From NCBI RefSeq assembly GCF_017168235.1, contig NZ_JABFAO010000072.1, positions 44,523-108,522 on the forward strand: 64,000 bases of DNA, read 5' to 3'. The notes beneath the pieces are model-generated. The model was not told the origin of the DNA and searched no databases. It saw only the letters and a program-made list of their open reading frames with translations. Made by a program: the position numbers and the translations under genes. Shown here piece by piece: positions 24,958 through 33,383 of this stretch (the stretch's first letter is position 1; every line of letters starts with the position of its first letter). This DNA is from Rhodococcus sp. KRD197 (GTDB lineage Bacteria; Actinomycetota; Actinomycetes; Mycobacteriales; Mycobacteriaceae).

Positions 24958-26325
24958 TTATCCGTGCGTATGCAACGGCCGTCCCGACAGCGCCATCATC
25001 GCCTCACCGAGTGCCTCGTTCTGCGTGGGGTGAGCGTGCACGAAGCTGCCGACCTCCGACGGCAATGCTTCCCATGCGACCGCGAGTTGCGCCTCGCCGA
25101 TCAATTCACCCACCCGGTCGCCGACAAGATGGACGCCGACGACCGGGCCGTCCTCACGTGCGCGAATCACCTTGACTCCGCCCGCGGTGGAGAGGATTCG
25201 GCTCTTGCCATTGCCGCCGAGGTCGTAGACCACGGACGTGACGGTGCCGTACTTCTCCTCCGCTGCCTTCTCTGTGAGTCCCACTGACGCGACCTCGGGA
25301 TGCGAATACGTGACTCGCGGAACGACATCGCCGTCGATCCTGGCTGGCTTCAGCCCCGCGATGTGTTCGGCGACAAATATGCCATGCTGAAAACCACGAT
25401 GCGCCAGCTGATATCCAGCCACGATGTCGCCGACGGCATAGACGCCGTCCGCGGTGGTGAGCAGATTCTCGTCCACAGTGACGAAGCCCCGTTTGGTGGC
25501 GATGCCCTGCTCGACCAGACCCAGACCGTCGGTGCGGGGTCCACGGCCAACGGACACCAGGACGAGATCGGCAGTGAGGGTGTCTCCGGATGACAATGCC
25601 ACCGAAACGTCGTCGGGGGATTCGGTGACGGTCTCGACCTTGTTGCCGGTACGAATGTCGATGCTGCGCTTGCGTAATGCCTTGGTGAGTTGCTTCGAGG
25701 CCCATTCGTCTTCACCGGGAACGATGCGATCGAGTGCCTCGACGACGGTGACCTTGGCGCCGAACGATGCCCAGATGCTGGCGAATTCGATGCCGATCAC
25801 ACCGCCGCCGAGCACGACGACCGACTCCGGCACCCGATCCAGCGAAAGTGCGCTGTCACTGGTGAGCACACGCGGCCCGAGTTCGATTCCCGGCACGGTG
25901 CGCGAATAAGACCCGGTGGCGAGAACCAGCGAGGACCCGGTGATACGTCGACCCTCCACTTCGACGGTGCGAGGACCGACCACCTGGCCACGGCCGGAGA
26001 CGATCTCGATGCCCGGACGCGTCAGTAGGCCCTGTAGTCCGGCGTACAGGCCAGCGACCACGCTGCGCTGGTAGGCCAGTGCCGCAGGCATATCCACACC
26101 CGTCAACGATGCCGTGACGCCGACATGCGCCGAACCGCGCACCGCGTCGGCCACCTCGGCGGTGTGCAGCAGGGCCTTGGTCGGTATGCACCCGCGGTGC
26201 AGGCACGTTCCGCCGAGTTTGTCCTCCTCGATCAGTGCTACCGACAAGCCGAGCTGTTCGGCCCGCAGCGCACACGAGTAGCCGCCCGAGCCGCCTCCGA
26301 GAACGACGATGTCGACATCGCTCAT
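24958..26325 (-). CDS. lpdA: Dihydrolipoyl dehydrogenase (E3) of the branched-chain keto acid complex
   Basis: A 455-residue flavoprotein disulfide reductase. FAD motif GGGSGGYS is at 10-17 and the redox-active pair is Cys41/Cys46 (GGTCLHRGC). A second NAD motif is GGGVIGIEFA, and the C-terminal His-Glu pair lies in VHAHPTQNEALGEA. It reoxidises lipoyl groups of the E2. ATG 26325 overlaps the E2 stop (ATGA); this is the last of four coupled genes. Confidence 0.92.
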   Translation of the reverse strand: MSDVDIVVLGGGSGGYSCALRAEQLGLSVALIEEDKLGGTCLHRGCIPTKALLHTAEVADAVRGSAHVGVTASLTGVDMPAALAYQRSVVAGLYAGLQGLLTRPGIEIVSGRGQVVGPRTVEVEGRRITGSSLVLATGSYSRTVPGIELGPRVLTSDSALSLDRVPESVVVLGGGVIGIEFASIWASFGAKVTVVEALDRIVPGEDEWASKQLTKALRKRSIDIRTGNKVETVTESPDDVSVALSSGDTLTADLVLVSVGRGPRTDGLGLVEQGIATKRGFVTVDENLLTTADGVYAVGDIVAGYQLAHRGFQHGIFVAEHIAGLKPARIDGDVVPRVTYSHPEVASVGLTEKAAEEKYGTVTSVVYDLGGNGKSRILSTAGGVKVIRAREDGPVVGVHLVGDRVGELIGEAQLAVAWEALPSEVGSFVHAHPTQNEALGEAMMALSGRPLHTHG

Positions 26326-27590
26326 CGGACGCCGCCCAGCGCGAGAACGGGGTTTTCGATGTAGTCGGCGACGGTGCGAAGGAACCCGCCCGCCACTCCG
26401 CCGTCGCACACGCGGTGATCGAAGGCGAGCGCGAGCTGGGCGACTTTCCGAACCACGAGTTGGCCGTCGACGACCCAGGGGCGGTCGATGATGCGTCCGA
26501 TACCCAGGATCGCGGCCTCGGGGTGATTGATGATCGCGGCGGAACCGTCGACCCCGAACACGCCGTAGTTGTTGAGGGTAAAGGTGCCACCGGTCAGTCT
26601 CGCCGGTGGAAGTGAGCCGGTCCTTGCGAGATCCGTGGCTTCCGTCAGCCGTTCGGCGAGTTCGCGCAGATCGGCCTTGTCGGCCTGGGGGATGACGGGA
26701 ACCATCAGACCACGGTCTGTCTGTGCGGCGATGCCGAGTCCGACGTTCTCATAGCGAAGAATTTCGCTCGCGGCGGTATCGACCGTGCTGTTGAGCTCGG
26801 GGAACTTGGCCAGCGCGATCAAGGTGAGTTTGGCGAGAACCGCCAGCAGCGTCACCTTAACCCCGTCGATGGAGGCGTCGAGGTCGCGTCGGGCCTGCAG
26901 CAGAGCCGTCGCGTCGACGTCGACCCAAACGGTCGCCTCGGGGATCTCGGTTCGGCTCCGAGTCAGCTTCTCGGCGATGACCTTGCGAATGCCGGTGATG
27001 GGAATGCGGGTGATTCCGGCATCAGTGTGCGCGGGGGTAGCGAGGGCGCGTTCGACGTCGGCTCGGGTGATGATGCCGTGTGTGCCTGCGGTCTCGATGT
27101 TGGCCAGATCGAGCCCGCCCTGCAGCGCCATGCTCCGGACGATGGGGGAGAGCACCTTCGGTGCTTGTGAGCGGAAAGTCGTAGCCTGGGTCGAGTTTCC
27201 GCTCACCTGCGGCGGACCCGCCTCGGATGCGTGTGCGCGGCGCCGACGCTTTCCTGCGGGCCCGTGGCCGGTTCCGTAGCCAATCAGTACATTTCCCGAG
27301 CCGGCGCGTTCCTCTTCGCGGTGCTGCTCGTGCATTGCCGGGGTGATCGCGGCACCGGTGATGCTGATCAGCGGCGTACCCACAGCGAGAGACGTGCCCT
27401 CGGCGGCATGCAGTCCACCGACGACACCCTCGAACGGGCAGGGAACCTCGACCGACGCCTTGGCTGTCTCTACCTCGACGACGACCTGATCGATCGTGAC
27501 GGTATCGCCCGCCTTGACCTTCCATTCGACGACGACGGCGTCGGTAAGGCCCTCGCCGAGGTCGGGAAGCATGAAGACCTGCTCGGTCAT
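26322..27590 (-). CDS. bkdB: Dihydrolipoamide acyltransferase (E2) of the branched-chain keto acid dehydrogenase
   Basis: A 422-residue protein. The lipoyl domain is at 1-80 with lipoylated Lys44 (VETAKASVEV), followed by a basic linker, a peripheral-subunit-binding domain (about 147-185, KVLSPIVRSMALQGGLD) and a catalytic acyltransferase core with DHRVCDGG. It carries acyl groups to CoA. Both ends overlap neighbours by ATGA (E1-beta upstream, lpd downstream). Assignment to branched-chain rather than pyruvate substrates rests on the E1-alpha/E1-beta type and the Lrp regulator. Confidence 0.9.
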   Translation of the reverse strand: MTEQVFMLPDLGEGLTDAVVVEWKVKAGDTVTIDQVVVEVETAKASVEVPCPFEGVVGGLHAAEGTSLAVGTPLISITGAAITPAMHEQHREEERAGSGNVLIGYGTGHGPAGKRRRRAHASEAGPPQVSGNSTQATTFRSQAPKVLSPIVRSMALQGGLDLANIETAGTHGIITRADVERALATPAHTDAGITRIPITGIRKVIAEKLTRSRTEIPEATVWVDVDATALLQARRDLDASIDGVKVTLLAVLAKLTLIALAKFPELNSTVDTAASEILRYENVGLGIAAQTDRGLMVPVIPQADKADLRELAERLTEATDLARTGSLPPARLTGGTFTLNNYGVFGVDGSAAIINHPEAAILGIGRIIDRPWVVDGQLVVRKVAQLALAFDHRVCDGGVAGGFLRTVADYIENPVLALGGVR

Positions 27591-28591
27591 ACCGATACCG
27601 CCTTGCTGAGGTCAGGGGTGTCGTTCCACTGCAGGCGCTCGATGGCGTCGAGGACTCGATCAGCAGACGGAAGGTGGAAGTGTTCGAGTTTCGGTGCGGG
27701 ATAGGGGATGTCCAACCCGCCTACCCGTAGAACCGGTGCATGCAGGTGATGGAAGCACCGCTCCTGCACCCGTGCTGCGATTTCGGCACCTACTCCCGCG
27801 AAACTCTGGGCTTCCTGAACCACGACGCACCGGCCGGTCTTGCGCACCGAAGCGGCAACGGTGGCGTCGTCGAACGGACTGAGCGATCGAAGGTCGACGA
27901 CCTCGGCGTCCCGTCCGTCCTCGGCCGCGAACTCCGCTGCCTGCAACGCAACCGAGACGGTAGGCCCGTAGGCGAGGATCGTCACATCGGTGCCGGGGCG
28001 ACGAACGACAGCGGTACCGATCGGCTCGGTTTTGGTCAGCTCGATATCGTCCTTGGAGAAGTACAACCGCTTCGGTTCGAGGAAGATCACTGGATCGGGA
28101 TCTGCGATGGCGTCACGCATCAGCGAGTAGGCGTCGGCGACGGTGGACGGGGATACGACCTTTAGTCCGGGGGTGTGCGCGTAGTACGCCTCGGAGGAGT
28201 CGCAGTGATGCTCGACGCCACCGATGCCACCCGCGAACGGAATTCGGATCACCATCGGAGCCGTCAATGATCCACGGGTGCGGTTCCGCAACTTGGCTAC
28301 GTGCGAGACGATCTGCTCGAAAGCAGGGTAGGCGAAGGCGTCGAACTGCATCTCGACGACCGGCTTGTACCCCGACATCGCCATTCCGATCGCAAAGCCC
28401 ACGATGCCGGACTCGGCGAGCGGGGTGTCGAAGCATCGGCCGTCGCCGAAGTCGCGTGTCAACCCGTCGGTGACGCGGAAGACGCCACCGAGTGTTCCGA
28501 CATCCTCGCCGAACACGACGACCTTCTCGTCCTCGGTCAAGGCGTCGCGCAGTGCGGCGTTGAGCGCTCCGGCCATGGTCATCGAGGTCAT
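27587..28591 (-). CDS. bkdA2: Branched-chain 2-oxoacid dehydrogenase E1 beta subunit
   Basis: A 334-residue transketolase-like protein. The pyrimidine-binding domain is at about 5-180 (VVVFGEDVGTLGGVFRVTDGL; DTPLAESGIVGFAIGMA) and the transketolase C-terminal domain at about 200-325. It forms the heterotetramer with E1 alpha and decarboxylates branched-chain 2-oxo acids. ATG 28591 overlaps the E1-alpha stop (ATGA). Confidence 0.9.
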   Translation of the reverse strand: MTSMTMAGALNAALRDALTEDEKVVVFGEDVGTLGGVFRVTDGLTRDFGDGRCFDTPLAESGIVGFAIGMAMSGYKPVVEMQFDAFAYPAFEQIVSHVAKLRNRTRGSLTAPMVIRIPFAGGIGGVEHHCDSSEAYYAHTPGLKVVSPSTVADAYSLMRDAIADPDPVIFLEPKRLYFSKDDIELTKTEPIGTAVVRRPGTDVTILAYGPTVSVALQAAEFAAEDGRDAEVVDLRSLSPFDDATVAASVRKTGRCVVVQEAQSFAGVGAEIAARVQERCFHHLHAPVLRVGGLDIPYPAPKLEHFHLPSADRVLDAIERLQWNDTPDLSKAVSV

Positions 28592-29703
28592 GACAGTTCT
28601 CCTGCTGCGATTTCGGCGGCAACCTGAGTCCGTTGGTCGATCAAGTTGGGGGTGGGGGCGGAGTAGACGAACCGGAAGAGATCCTCGGGATCGACTTGTT
28701 GCTCGACGTTCATTCCGGCACGAAGCGCCGCCGCGTCGGCATCGGCAGAGGTGGTCATCTGCTCGCGGAGGTCGTCGGTGAGAACGCCCCTGGCGTCGAG
28801 GTAGGAATCGAGGCGAGAGAGCGGATCGCGGGCAAGCCATCCTTCGACCTCGTCGGCCTTGCGGTATCTGGTGGCGTCGTCGGCGTTGGTATGTGCGTCC
28901 ATGCGGTAGGTGTGTGCTTCGACCACCACCGGACCCCGGCCCGCGCGAACGTAGTTCACGGCCTCGTCCATGACGGACATCATCGCGATCGGATCGTTCC
29001 CGTCCACCTGTTCGCTGCCGATTCCGTAACCGACGCCCTTGTGTGCCAGGGACGGCGCGGCGCTCTGCCGAGCCAGCGGAACGCTGATCGCAAACCCGTT
29101 GTTCTGCACCAGAAATATCACTGGAGCACGGAAGACGGCAGCAAAGTTGAGAGCTTCGTGGAAGTCGCCCTCACTCGTTGCGCCGTCGCCGCAGAAAGCC
29201 AGTGAGATGGTGTCGCGCCCCTGCTTCGCTTCGGCGTATGCGAATCCGGTGGCGTGCAGCAGTTGCGTTGCGAGCGGGGTGCATTGAGGCGCAATTCGAT
29301 ACTGCTTCGGGTCGTACCCGCAGTGCCAGTAGCCGGCGAGCATTCCGAGCAGTTCGACCTGGTTCACACCTCGTGCCGCGAGGGTCATCGAGTCGCGGTA
29401 CGTCGGGAACATCCAATCCTGCTCGCCCAGGCACAGCGCAGCCGCGATCTGGCACGCCTCCTGCCCGCGCGCAGACGGATAGACCGCCAGCCTTCCCTGC
29501 TTGGTCAGCGCGGTTGCCTGCTGATCAAATCGACGGCCGTGCACCATAGCGCGGTACATCTCGAGCAATCGATCATCTGACGCGCGTGCGTATCGTGCCG
29601 CGCTCTCGACGCCGGTGCCGTCGGGCGCCAGATACTGCACCGGGTGCTCGGCAGGCATGAACCGCTGGTACGACGCGGCCGCGTTCGTCTCGACAGTCGT
29701 CAT
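28588..29703 (-). CDS. bkdA1: Branched-chain 2-oxoacid dehydrogenase E1 alpha subunit
   Basis: A 371-residue thiamine-diphosphate enzyme. The TPP motif GDGATSEGDFHEALN...NN is near residues 180-210, and the phosphorylation-loop-like region has YRMDAHTNADDATRYR. It is the first gene of bkdA1A2B-lpd, for valine, leucine and isoleucine breakdown or branched-chain primer supply. ATG 29703 has AGGAGA upstream. Divergent from the Lrp/AsnC regulator. Confidence 0.9.
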   Translation of the reverse strand: MTTVETNAAASYQRFMPAEHPVQYLAPDGTGVESAARYARASDDRLLEMYRAMVHGRRFDQQATALTKQGRLAVYPSARGQEACQIAAALCLGEQDWMFPTYRDSMTLAARGVNQVELLGMLAGYWHCGYDPKQYRIAPQCTPLATQLLHATGFAYAEAKQGRDTISLAFCGDGATSEGDFHEALNFAAVFRAPVIFLVQNNGFAISVPLARQSAAPSLAHKGVGYGIGSEQVDGNDPIAMMSVMDEAVNYVRAGRGPVVVEAHTYRMDAHTNADDATRYRKADEVEGWLARDPLSRLDSYLDARGVLTDDLREQMTTSADADAAALRAGMNVEQQVDPEDLFRFVYSAPTPNLIDQRTQVAAEIAAGELS

Positions 29704-29776
29704 AGAACACTCTCCTGGTATCGACTTTGTACAGCGATTCTGGCGCAGTTGGAGATCGATGAGTCGATACGCCGTA

Positions 29777-29836
29777 GCATTGCAGACGTATGGTCGAGAT
29801 TGGGTCGGCACTGATGACAATCGTCTGGTGCAATGC
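29777..29836. promoter_or_regulatory. Inverted repeat between bkd operon and its Lrp-type regulator
   Basis: GCATTGCA (29777-29784) and TGCAATGC (29829-29836) form an exact inverted pair with starts 52 bp apart (about five helical turns), in the divergent bkdA1/AsnC promoter region. Paired, turn-spaced sites suit octameric Lrp proteins. Confidence 0.5.
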
Positions 29837-29862
29837 CGGAATGAGCACGTGGGAGCGGACGT

Positions 29863-30348
29863 ATGGACGACGTGAAGAGTCGAGTCGAACTCGACGACGT
29901 GGATCGCCGAATTCTCGACGAGTTGTCGGGCGATGGACGGGTCTCGATGCGAGTGCTGGCCGAACGGCTCAATCTCTCTCGCGCGCATACGTATACGAGG
30001 GTGGACCGCCTGAAGGATTCGGGAGTCATCGAACGTTTCACGGTGCAGGTCGATCACGCGGTGGCCGGCCTCGGTACGTCGGCCTTCATCGCCATGTCCA
30101 TCAGGCAGGATTCGTGGCGTTCGGTGTCGGACCGCTTGCGGTCGATGCCGTTCGTGGACCACTTCAGTCTGCTCGGCGGAGACTTCGACGTGCTCGTCCT
30201 TGTGCGCACCCCGGACAACGAAACGCTGCGGCACGTGGTCCTCGAAGGACTCCAGGCACTGGACGGGGTGCGCTCGACCCGAACGTGGCTGATCTTCGAC
30301 GAGGCGCGGGGCGGGTTGAGCGAACCGATACCTCAGACCGGTCGGTAG
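29863..30348 (+). CDS. bkdR: Lrp/AsnC-family regulator, probable bkd regulator
   Basis: A 161-residue protein. The N-terminal winged helix-turn-helix (about 10-60; LSGDGRVSMRVLAERLNLSRAHTYTRV) is followed by the RAM ligand/oligomerisation domain. Its divergent position beside bkdA1 is the classic arrangement for BkdR, which senses branched-chain amino acids. The symbol is assigned by position and family. Confidence 0.8.
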   Translation: MDDVKSRVELDDVDRRILDELSGDGRVSMRVLAERLNLSRAHTYTRVDRLKDSGVIERFTVQVDHAVAGLGTSAFIAMSIRQDSWRSVSDRLRSMPFVDHFSLLGGDFDVLVLVRTPDNETLRHVVLEGLQALDGVRSTRTWLIFDEARGGLSEPIPQTGR

Positions 30349-30422
30349 CCGGGTCGGTAGTGTCGTCGTCTGCGCAGTTTCTAGCGATTGCAGAGTGCTC
30401 TGCCTATGAAGGGAAGCAACTT

Positions 30423-30968
30423 ATGACAGATGATCGGACGACCGCAGGACCGCTCTGGGCACTCGAAGGAGGATCCCCGACGGTCGACCCGGAGGCATGG
30501 GTTGCTCCTACCGCGACAGTAGTGGGTCGTGTAAGCGTCGAGGCGTCATCAGGAATCTGGTACGGCGCTGTACTGCGAGCCGAGTTCGAGGACATCACGA
30601 TCGGCGAGGGCAGCAATCTTCAGGACGGTGTGGCCGCGCACGTCGACCCGGGGTTCCCGTTGACGGTCGGCAAGAACGTCAGTGTCGGACACAATGCGGT
30701 CCTGCACGGGTGCACGATCGGCGACGGCAGCCTCGTCGGCATGGGCGCGATCGTCATGAACGGCGCTGTCATCGGTGAAGGCAGCTTGGTCGCAGCAGGC
30801 GCTCTCGTCCTCGAAGGCATGCAGGTTCCGCCGCGATCGCTGGTTGCGGGTGTGCCGGCCAAGATTCGTCGCGAACTCACCGAGGACGAGGTGGGGCACA
30901 ACGGGCTCAACGCTGCGGTGTACCGAGAATTGCTGAAGCAGCACCGATCCGCGAAGCCCGTGCAGTAG
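30423..30968 (+). CDS. Gamma-carbonic anhydrase-like hexapeptide-repeat protein
   Basis: A 181-residue left-handed beta-helix protein of the PaaY/CaiE/gamma-CA family. Zinc-type His residues occur in AAHVDPG, VGHNAV and LHGCTIG. ATG 30423 follows a purine-rich AAGGGAAG. The PaaY subgroup includes a thioesterase that aids phenylacetate catabolism, but the distance from paa here makes a generic carbonic anhydrase-like role equally likely. Confidence 0.8.
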   Translation: MTDDRTTAGPLWALEGGSPTVDPEAWVAPTATVVGRVSVEASSGIWYGAVLRAEFEDITIGEGSNLQDGVAAHVDPGFPLTVGKNVSVGHNAVLHGCTIGDGSLVGMGAIVMNGAVIGEGSLVAAGALVLEGMQVPPRSLVAGVPAKIRRELTEDEVGHNGLNAAVYRELLKQHRSAKPVQ

Positions 30969-30986
30969 GGGCTGTTTCGGGCGTGT

Positions 30987-31769
30987 TCAGCGTTCGGGTC
31001 GCAGTAGGCCGGTCAAGATGTGTGCTTGTTCGAGCAACAGGGTGCCGAGTTCGTGGTGGCGTTCCGGTCGAAAACGCGTCTCGACGCCCGTCAGGCTCAA
31101 TGCCCACGCGGGCTTGCCGGTGCGATCGAAAACCGCCGCGCCGATTCCCCAGCTGCCTTCGACCAGCAGCGCCGGATTGACGGCATATCCGGTTTGGCGG
31201 GTCGCATCGATTCGTCTCGTCAACGCCTCCGGCGAATGCTCCGGTCCCCATTCGGGCTGCAGGTCGGTTCTCTGCAGATAGTCGACGATCTCGCGGTCGG
31301 GGAGATGCGCAAGTATCACCATGCCCGCCGACGCCACACCGAGCGGAAATCTGATGCCCTCGTACAGGACATGAGAGCGCAGCGGGAATCTCCCGTCTTC
31401 GCGAAGCAGACAGACTGTCTCGTCGCCGCGGCGTGCGGACAAGAATGCACTCTCACCGCTGACCGCGGCAAGAGTGTGTACGACGCGTCGCGCCTGGTCG
31501 GTGATGTCGTAGCGGCCCGCGGCGGCCGATCCGAGCAGGTACATCTCCGGTCCGAGCGTCCACCTGCCGCTCGCGGCATCTCGGTCGAGAAACCCCTCGT
31601 CCGCCAGAGATGACAGGAGTCGGTGTGCCGTCGGGCGAGCCAGCATGGTGGCACGGGCCAACTCTGTGGTGGATCCGCCCTCAGGCTCGGCCGCACCGAC
31701 GGCACGGAGAAGCGCAGCGGTGCGGGCTATGACGTTCGGGGGGACATTCGGCGGTCCGTGTGGGGGCAC
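30987..31769 (-). CDS. IclR-family regulator of scoAB
   Basis: A 260-residue regulator. The winged helix-turn-helix is at about 15-75 (TTELARATMLARPTAHRLLSSL) and the IclR effector domain follows to the end. I chose the GTG at 31769 because the next upstream start (GTG 31793) lies inside a 19-bp palindrome that is probably the operator; TACAGT just upstream could be a -10 for a leaderless transcript. Divergent from the CoA-transferase genes, like many PcaR/PobR-type IclR regulators. Confidence 0.82.
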   Translation of the reverse strand: MPPHGPPNVPPNVIARTAALLRAVGAAEPEGGSTTELARATMLARPTAHRLLSSLADEGFLDRDAASGRWTLGPEMYLLGSAAAGRYDITDQARRVVHTLAAVSGESAFLSARRGDETVCLLREDGRFPLRSHVLYEGIRFPLGVASAGMVILAHLPDREIVDYLQRTDLQPEWGPEHSPEALTRRIDATRQTGYAVNPALLVEGSWGIGAAVFDRTGKPAWALSLTGVETRFRPERHHELGTLLLEQAHILTGLLRPER

Positions 31770-31785
31770 GGCCTGACTGTAGCAA

Positions 31786-31804
31786 GCGTTCACTCAGTGA
31801 ACGC
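31786..31804. promoter_or_regulatory. Palindromic operator for the IclR regulator
   Basis: GCGTTCACTCAGTGAACGC is a perfect 8-bp-arm palindrome with a 3-bp centre. It lies between the divergent iclR-type gene and scoA. Confidence 0.6.
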
Positions 31805-31951
31805 ATCAAGTTCGATGGTTCGCCACGCGACCACTTCCGGGTCGATTCTCGGTATCCCCTTCCTGCAATCGGGAGTTCAGCGTCTACTGAGTGCAATGGT
31901 GCAGCGCGTTCGCTGTGCGGACAGGCAGCGTGGACAGAGGAGGAGACTTCA

Positions 31952-32713
31952 GTGGCAGGGAAGGTGTACGAGTCAGCGGCTTCAGCCGTGGCGGACATCG
32001 GTGACGGCGCGAGCGTGGCAGTCGGCGGTTTCGGCCTGTGCGGGATTCCCGACGCCTTGATCGAGGCCATCGCGGACACGGAGGCCACCGATCTGGAGGT
32101 GTTTTCAAACAACTGCGGCGTCGACGACCACGGACTCGGGATTCTGCTCTCGATCGGTCGCATTCGACGGGTCACGGCCTCGTACGTGGGGGAGAACAAG
32201 GAATTCGCCCGGCAGTACTTGGCCGGTGAACTCGAGGTCGAACTCACCCCGCAGGGCACTCTCGCCGAGCGTCTGCGCGCCGGCGGTACCGGAATTCCCG
32301 CGTTCTTCACTCCCGCGGGTGTCGGCAGCCCCATCGCTGACGGTGGTATGCCTTGGCGCTACAACCCAGACGGAACCATTGCCATCGCGTCGCCGCCGAA
32401 AGAAACCCGGGTCTTCGGAGCTCGGCGGTACGTGTTGGAGGAGGCGATCAATGCGGACTTCGCGCTGGTGCACGCCGCGCTCGGCGATACCGAAGGCAAC
32501 CTGGTGTTCGACAAGACCGCAATGAACTTCAATCCGTTGGCAGCGATGGCAGGGAAAGTGACTCTCGCGCAGGTGGAGCGGCTCGTCGAACCCGGTGAGA
32601 TCGATCCGGGAGCAGTGCATTTGCCAGGGGTTTTCGTGCAGCGGATCGTGTGCACCGGACCGCAGAACACGCGAATCGAAAAGCGCACCGTCAATGCAGG
32701 AGGACGAGCATGA
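31952..32713 (+). CDS. scoA: 3-oxoacid CoA-transferase subunit A
   Basis: A 253-residue family I CoA-transferase alpha subunit. Motifs GGFGLCGIP, SNNCGVDDHGLG, YVGENKEF and GTLAERLRAGG match bacterial succinyl-CoA:3-ketoacid transferase ScoA. It moves CoA between succinyl-CoA and acetoacetate or a similar 3-oxo acid. The GTG start follows AGGAGGAGA. It overlaps scoB by ATGA. Use on 3-oxoadipate (PcaI) is possible given the aromatic context, but the sequence looks more like ScoA. Confidence 0.88.
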   Translation: MAGKVYESAASAVADIGDGASVAVGGFGLCGIPDALIEAIADTEATDLEVFSNNCGVDDHGLGILLSIGRIRRVTASYVGENKEFARQYLAGELEVELTPQGTLAERLRAGGTGIPAFFTPAGVGSPIADGGMPWRYNPDGTIAIASPPKETRVFGARRYVLEEAINADFALVHAALGDTEGNLVFDKTAMNFNPLAAMAGKVTLAQVERLVEPGEIDPGAVHLPGVFVQRIVCTGPQNTRIEKRTVNAGGRA

Positions 32714-33354
32714 GCACGGCAGTAGCAGGGTGGACCCGTGAGAACATGGCCGAGCGGGCCGCCGCCGAGATGATCGACGGCGAGTACGTCAACCTCGGAA
32801 TCGGCTTGCCCACAATGATTCCCGGATACCTGACAGCCGAGGTGCGAGTGGTTCTCCACTCCGAGAACGGCATTCTCGGCACCGGGCCGTACCCGACAGA
32901 GGCGACCATCGACGCCAACCTCATCAACGCGGGCAAGGAAACCGTCACCGTCGAATCCGGGGCGTCGTACTTCGATTCCTCGCTCTCGTTCGGGATGATC
33001 CGCGGCGGACACATCGACACAGCTGTGCTCGGCGGCATGCAGGTCTCGCGCACCGGCGATCTGGCCAACTGGATGGTGCCGGGCAAGATGGTCAAGGGCA
33101 TGGGCGGCGCAATGGATCTCGTGCACGGCGCCCGCCGAGTCATCGTCGTCATGGAACACACCGACCGCGAGGGCAATCCGAAAATCCTCGACGCCTGCAC
33201 ACTGCCGTTGACCGGCCAAGGCGTCGTGAACCGAATCATCACGAACCTAGCGGTCATCGATGTGGTGGGCGACGGAACTCTGGCGCTGGTCGAACTCGCA
33301 CCCGGCGTCACCCGCGAGCAGGTAGAGGCCGCAACTTCAGTTCCACTCGCCTGA
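32710..33354 (+). CDS. scoB: 3-oxoacid CoA-transferase subunit B
   Basis: A 214-residue beta subunit with the catalytic Glu52 in SENGILG and the GGHIDTAVLGGMQVS motif. It pairs with scoA, whose stop it overlaps. In the local setting it could recover acetoacetate from leucine breakdown by the bkd operon. Confidence 0.88.
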   Translation: MSTAVAGWTRENMAERAAAEMIDGEYVNLGIGLPTMIPGYLTAEVRVVLHSENGILGTGPYPTEATIDANLINAGKETVTVESGASYFDSSLSFGMIRGGHIDTAVLGGMQVSRTGDLANWMVPGKMVKGMGGAMDLVHGARRVIVVMEHTDREGNPKILDACTLPLTGQGVVNRIITNLAVIDVVGDGTLALVELAPGVTREQVEAATSVPLA

Positions 33355-33383
33355 ATCGAGCGCACTCTGGTTAGGGTGGAGAG

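Noticed and set aside
31952..33354. pcaIJ (3-oxoadipate CoA-transferase) instead of scoAB
   Set aside because: The alpha subunit motifs follow bacterial ScoA closely and no other beta-ketoadipate genes are adjacent; kept only as an alternative.
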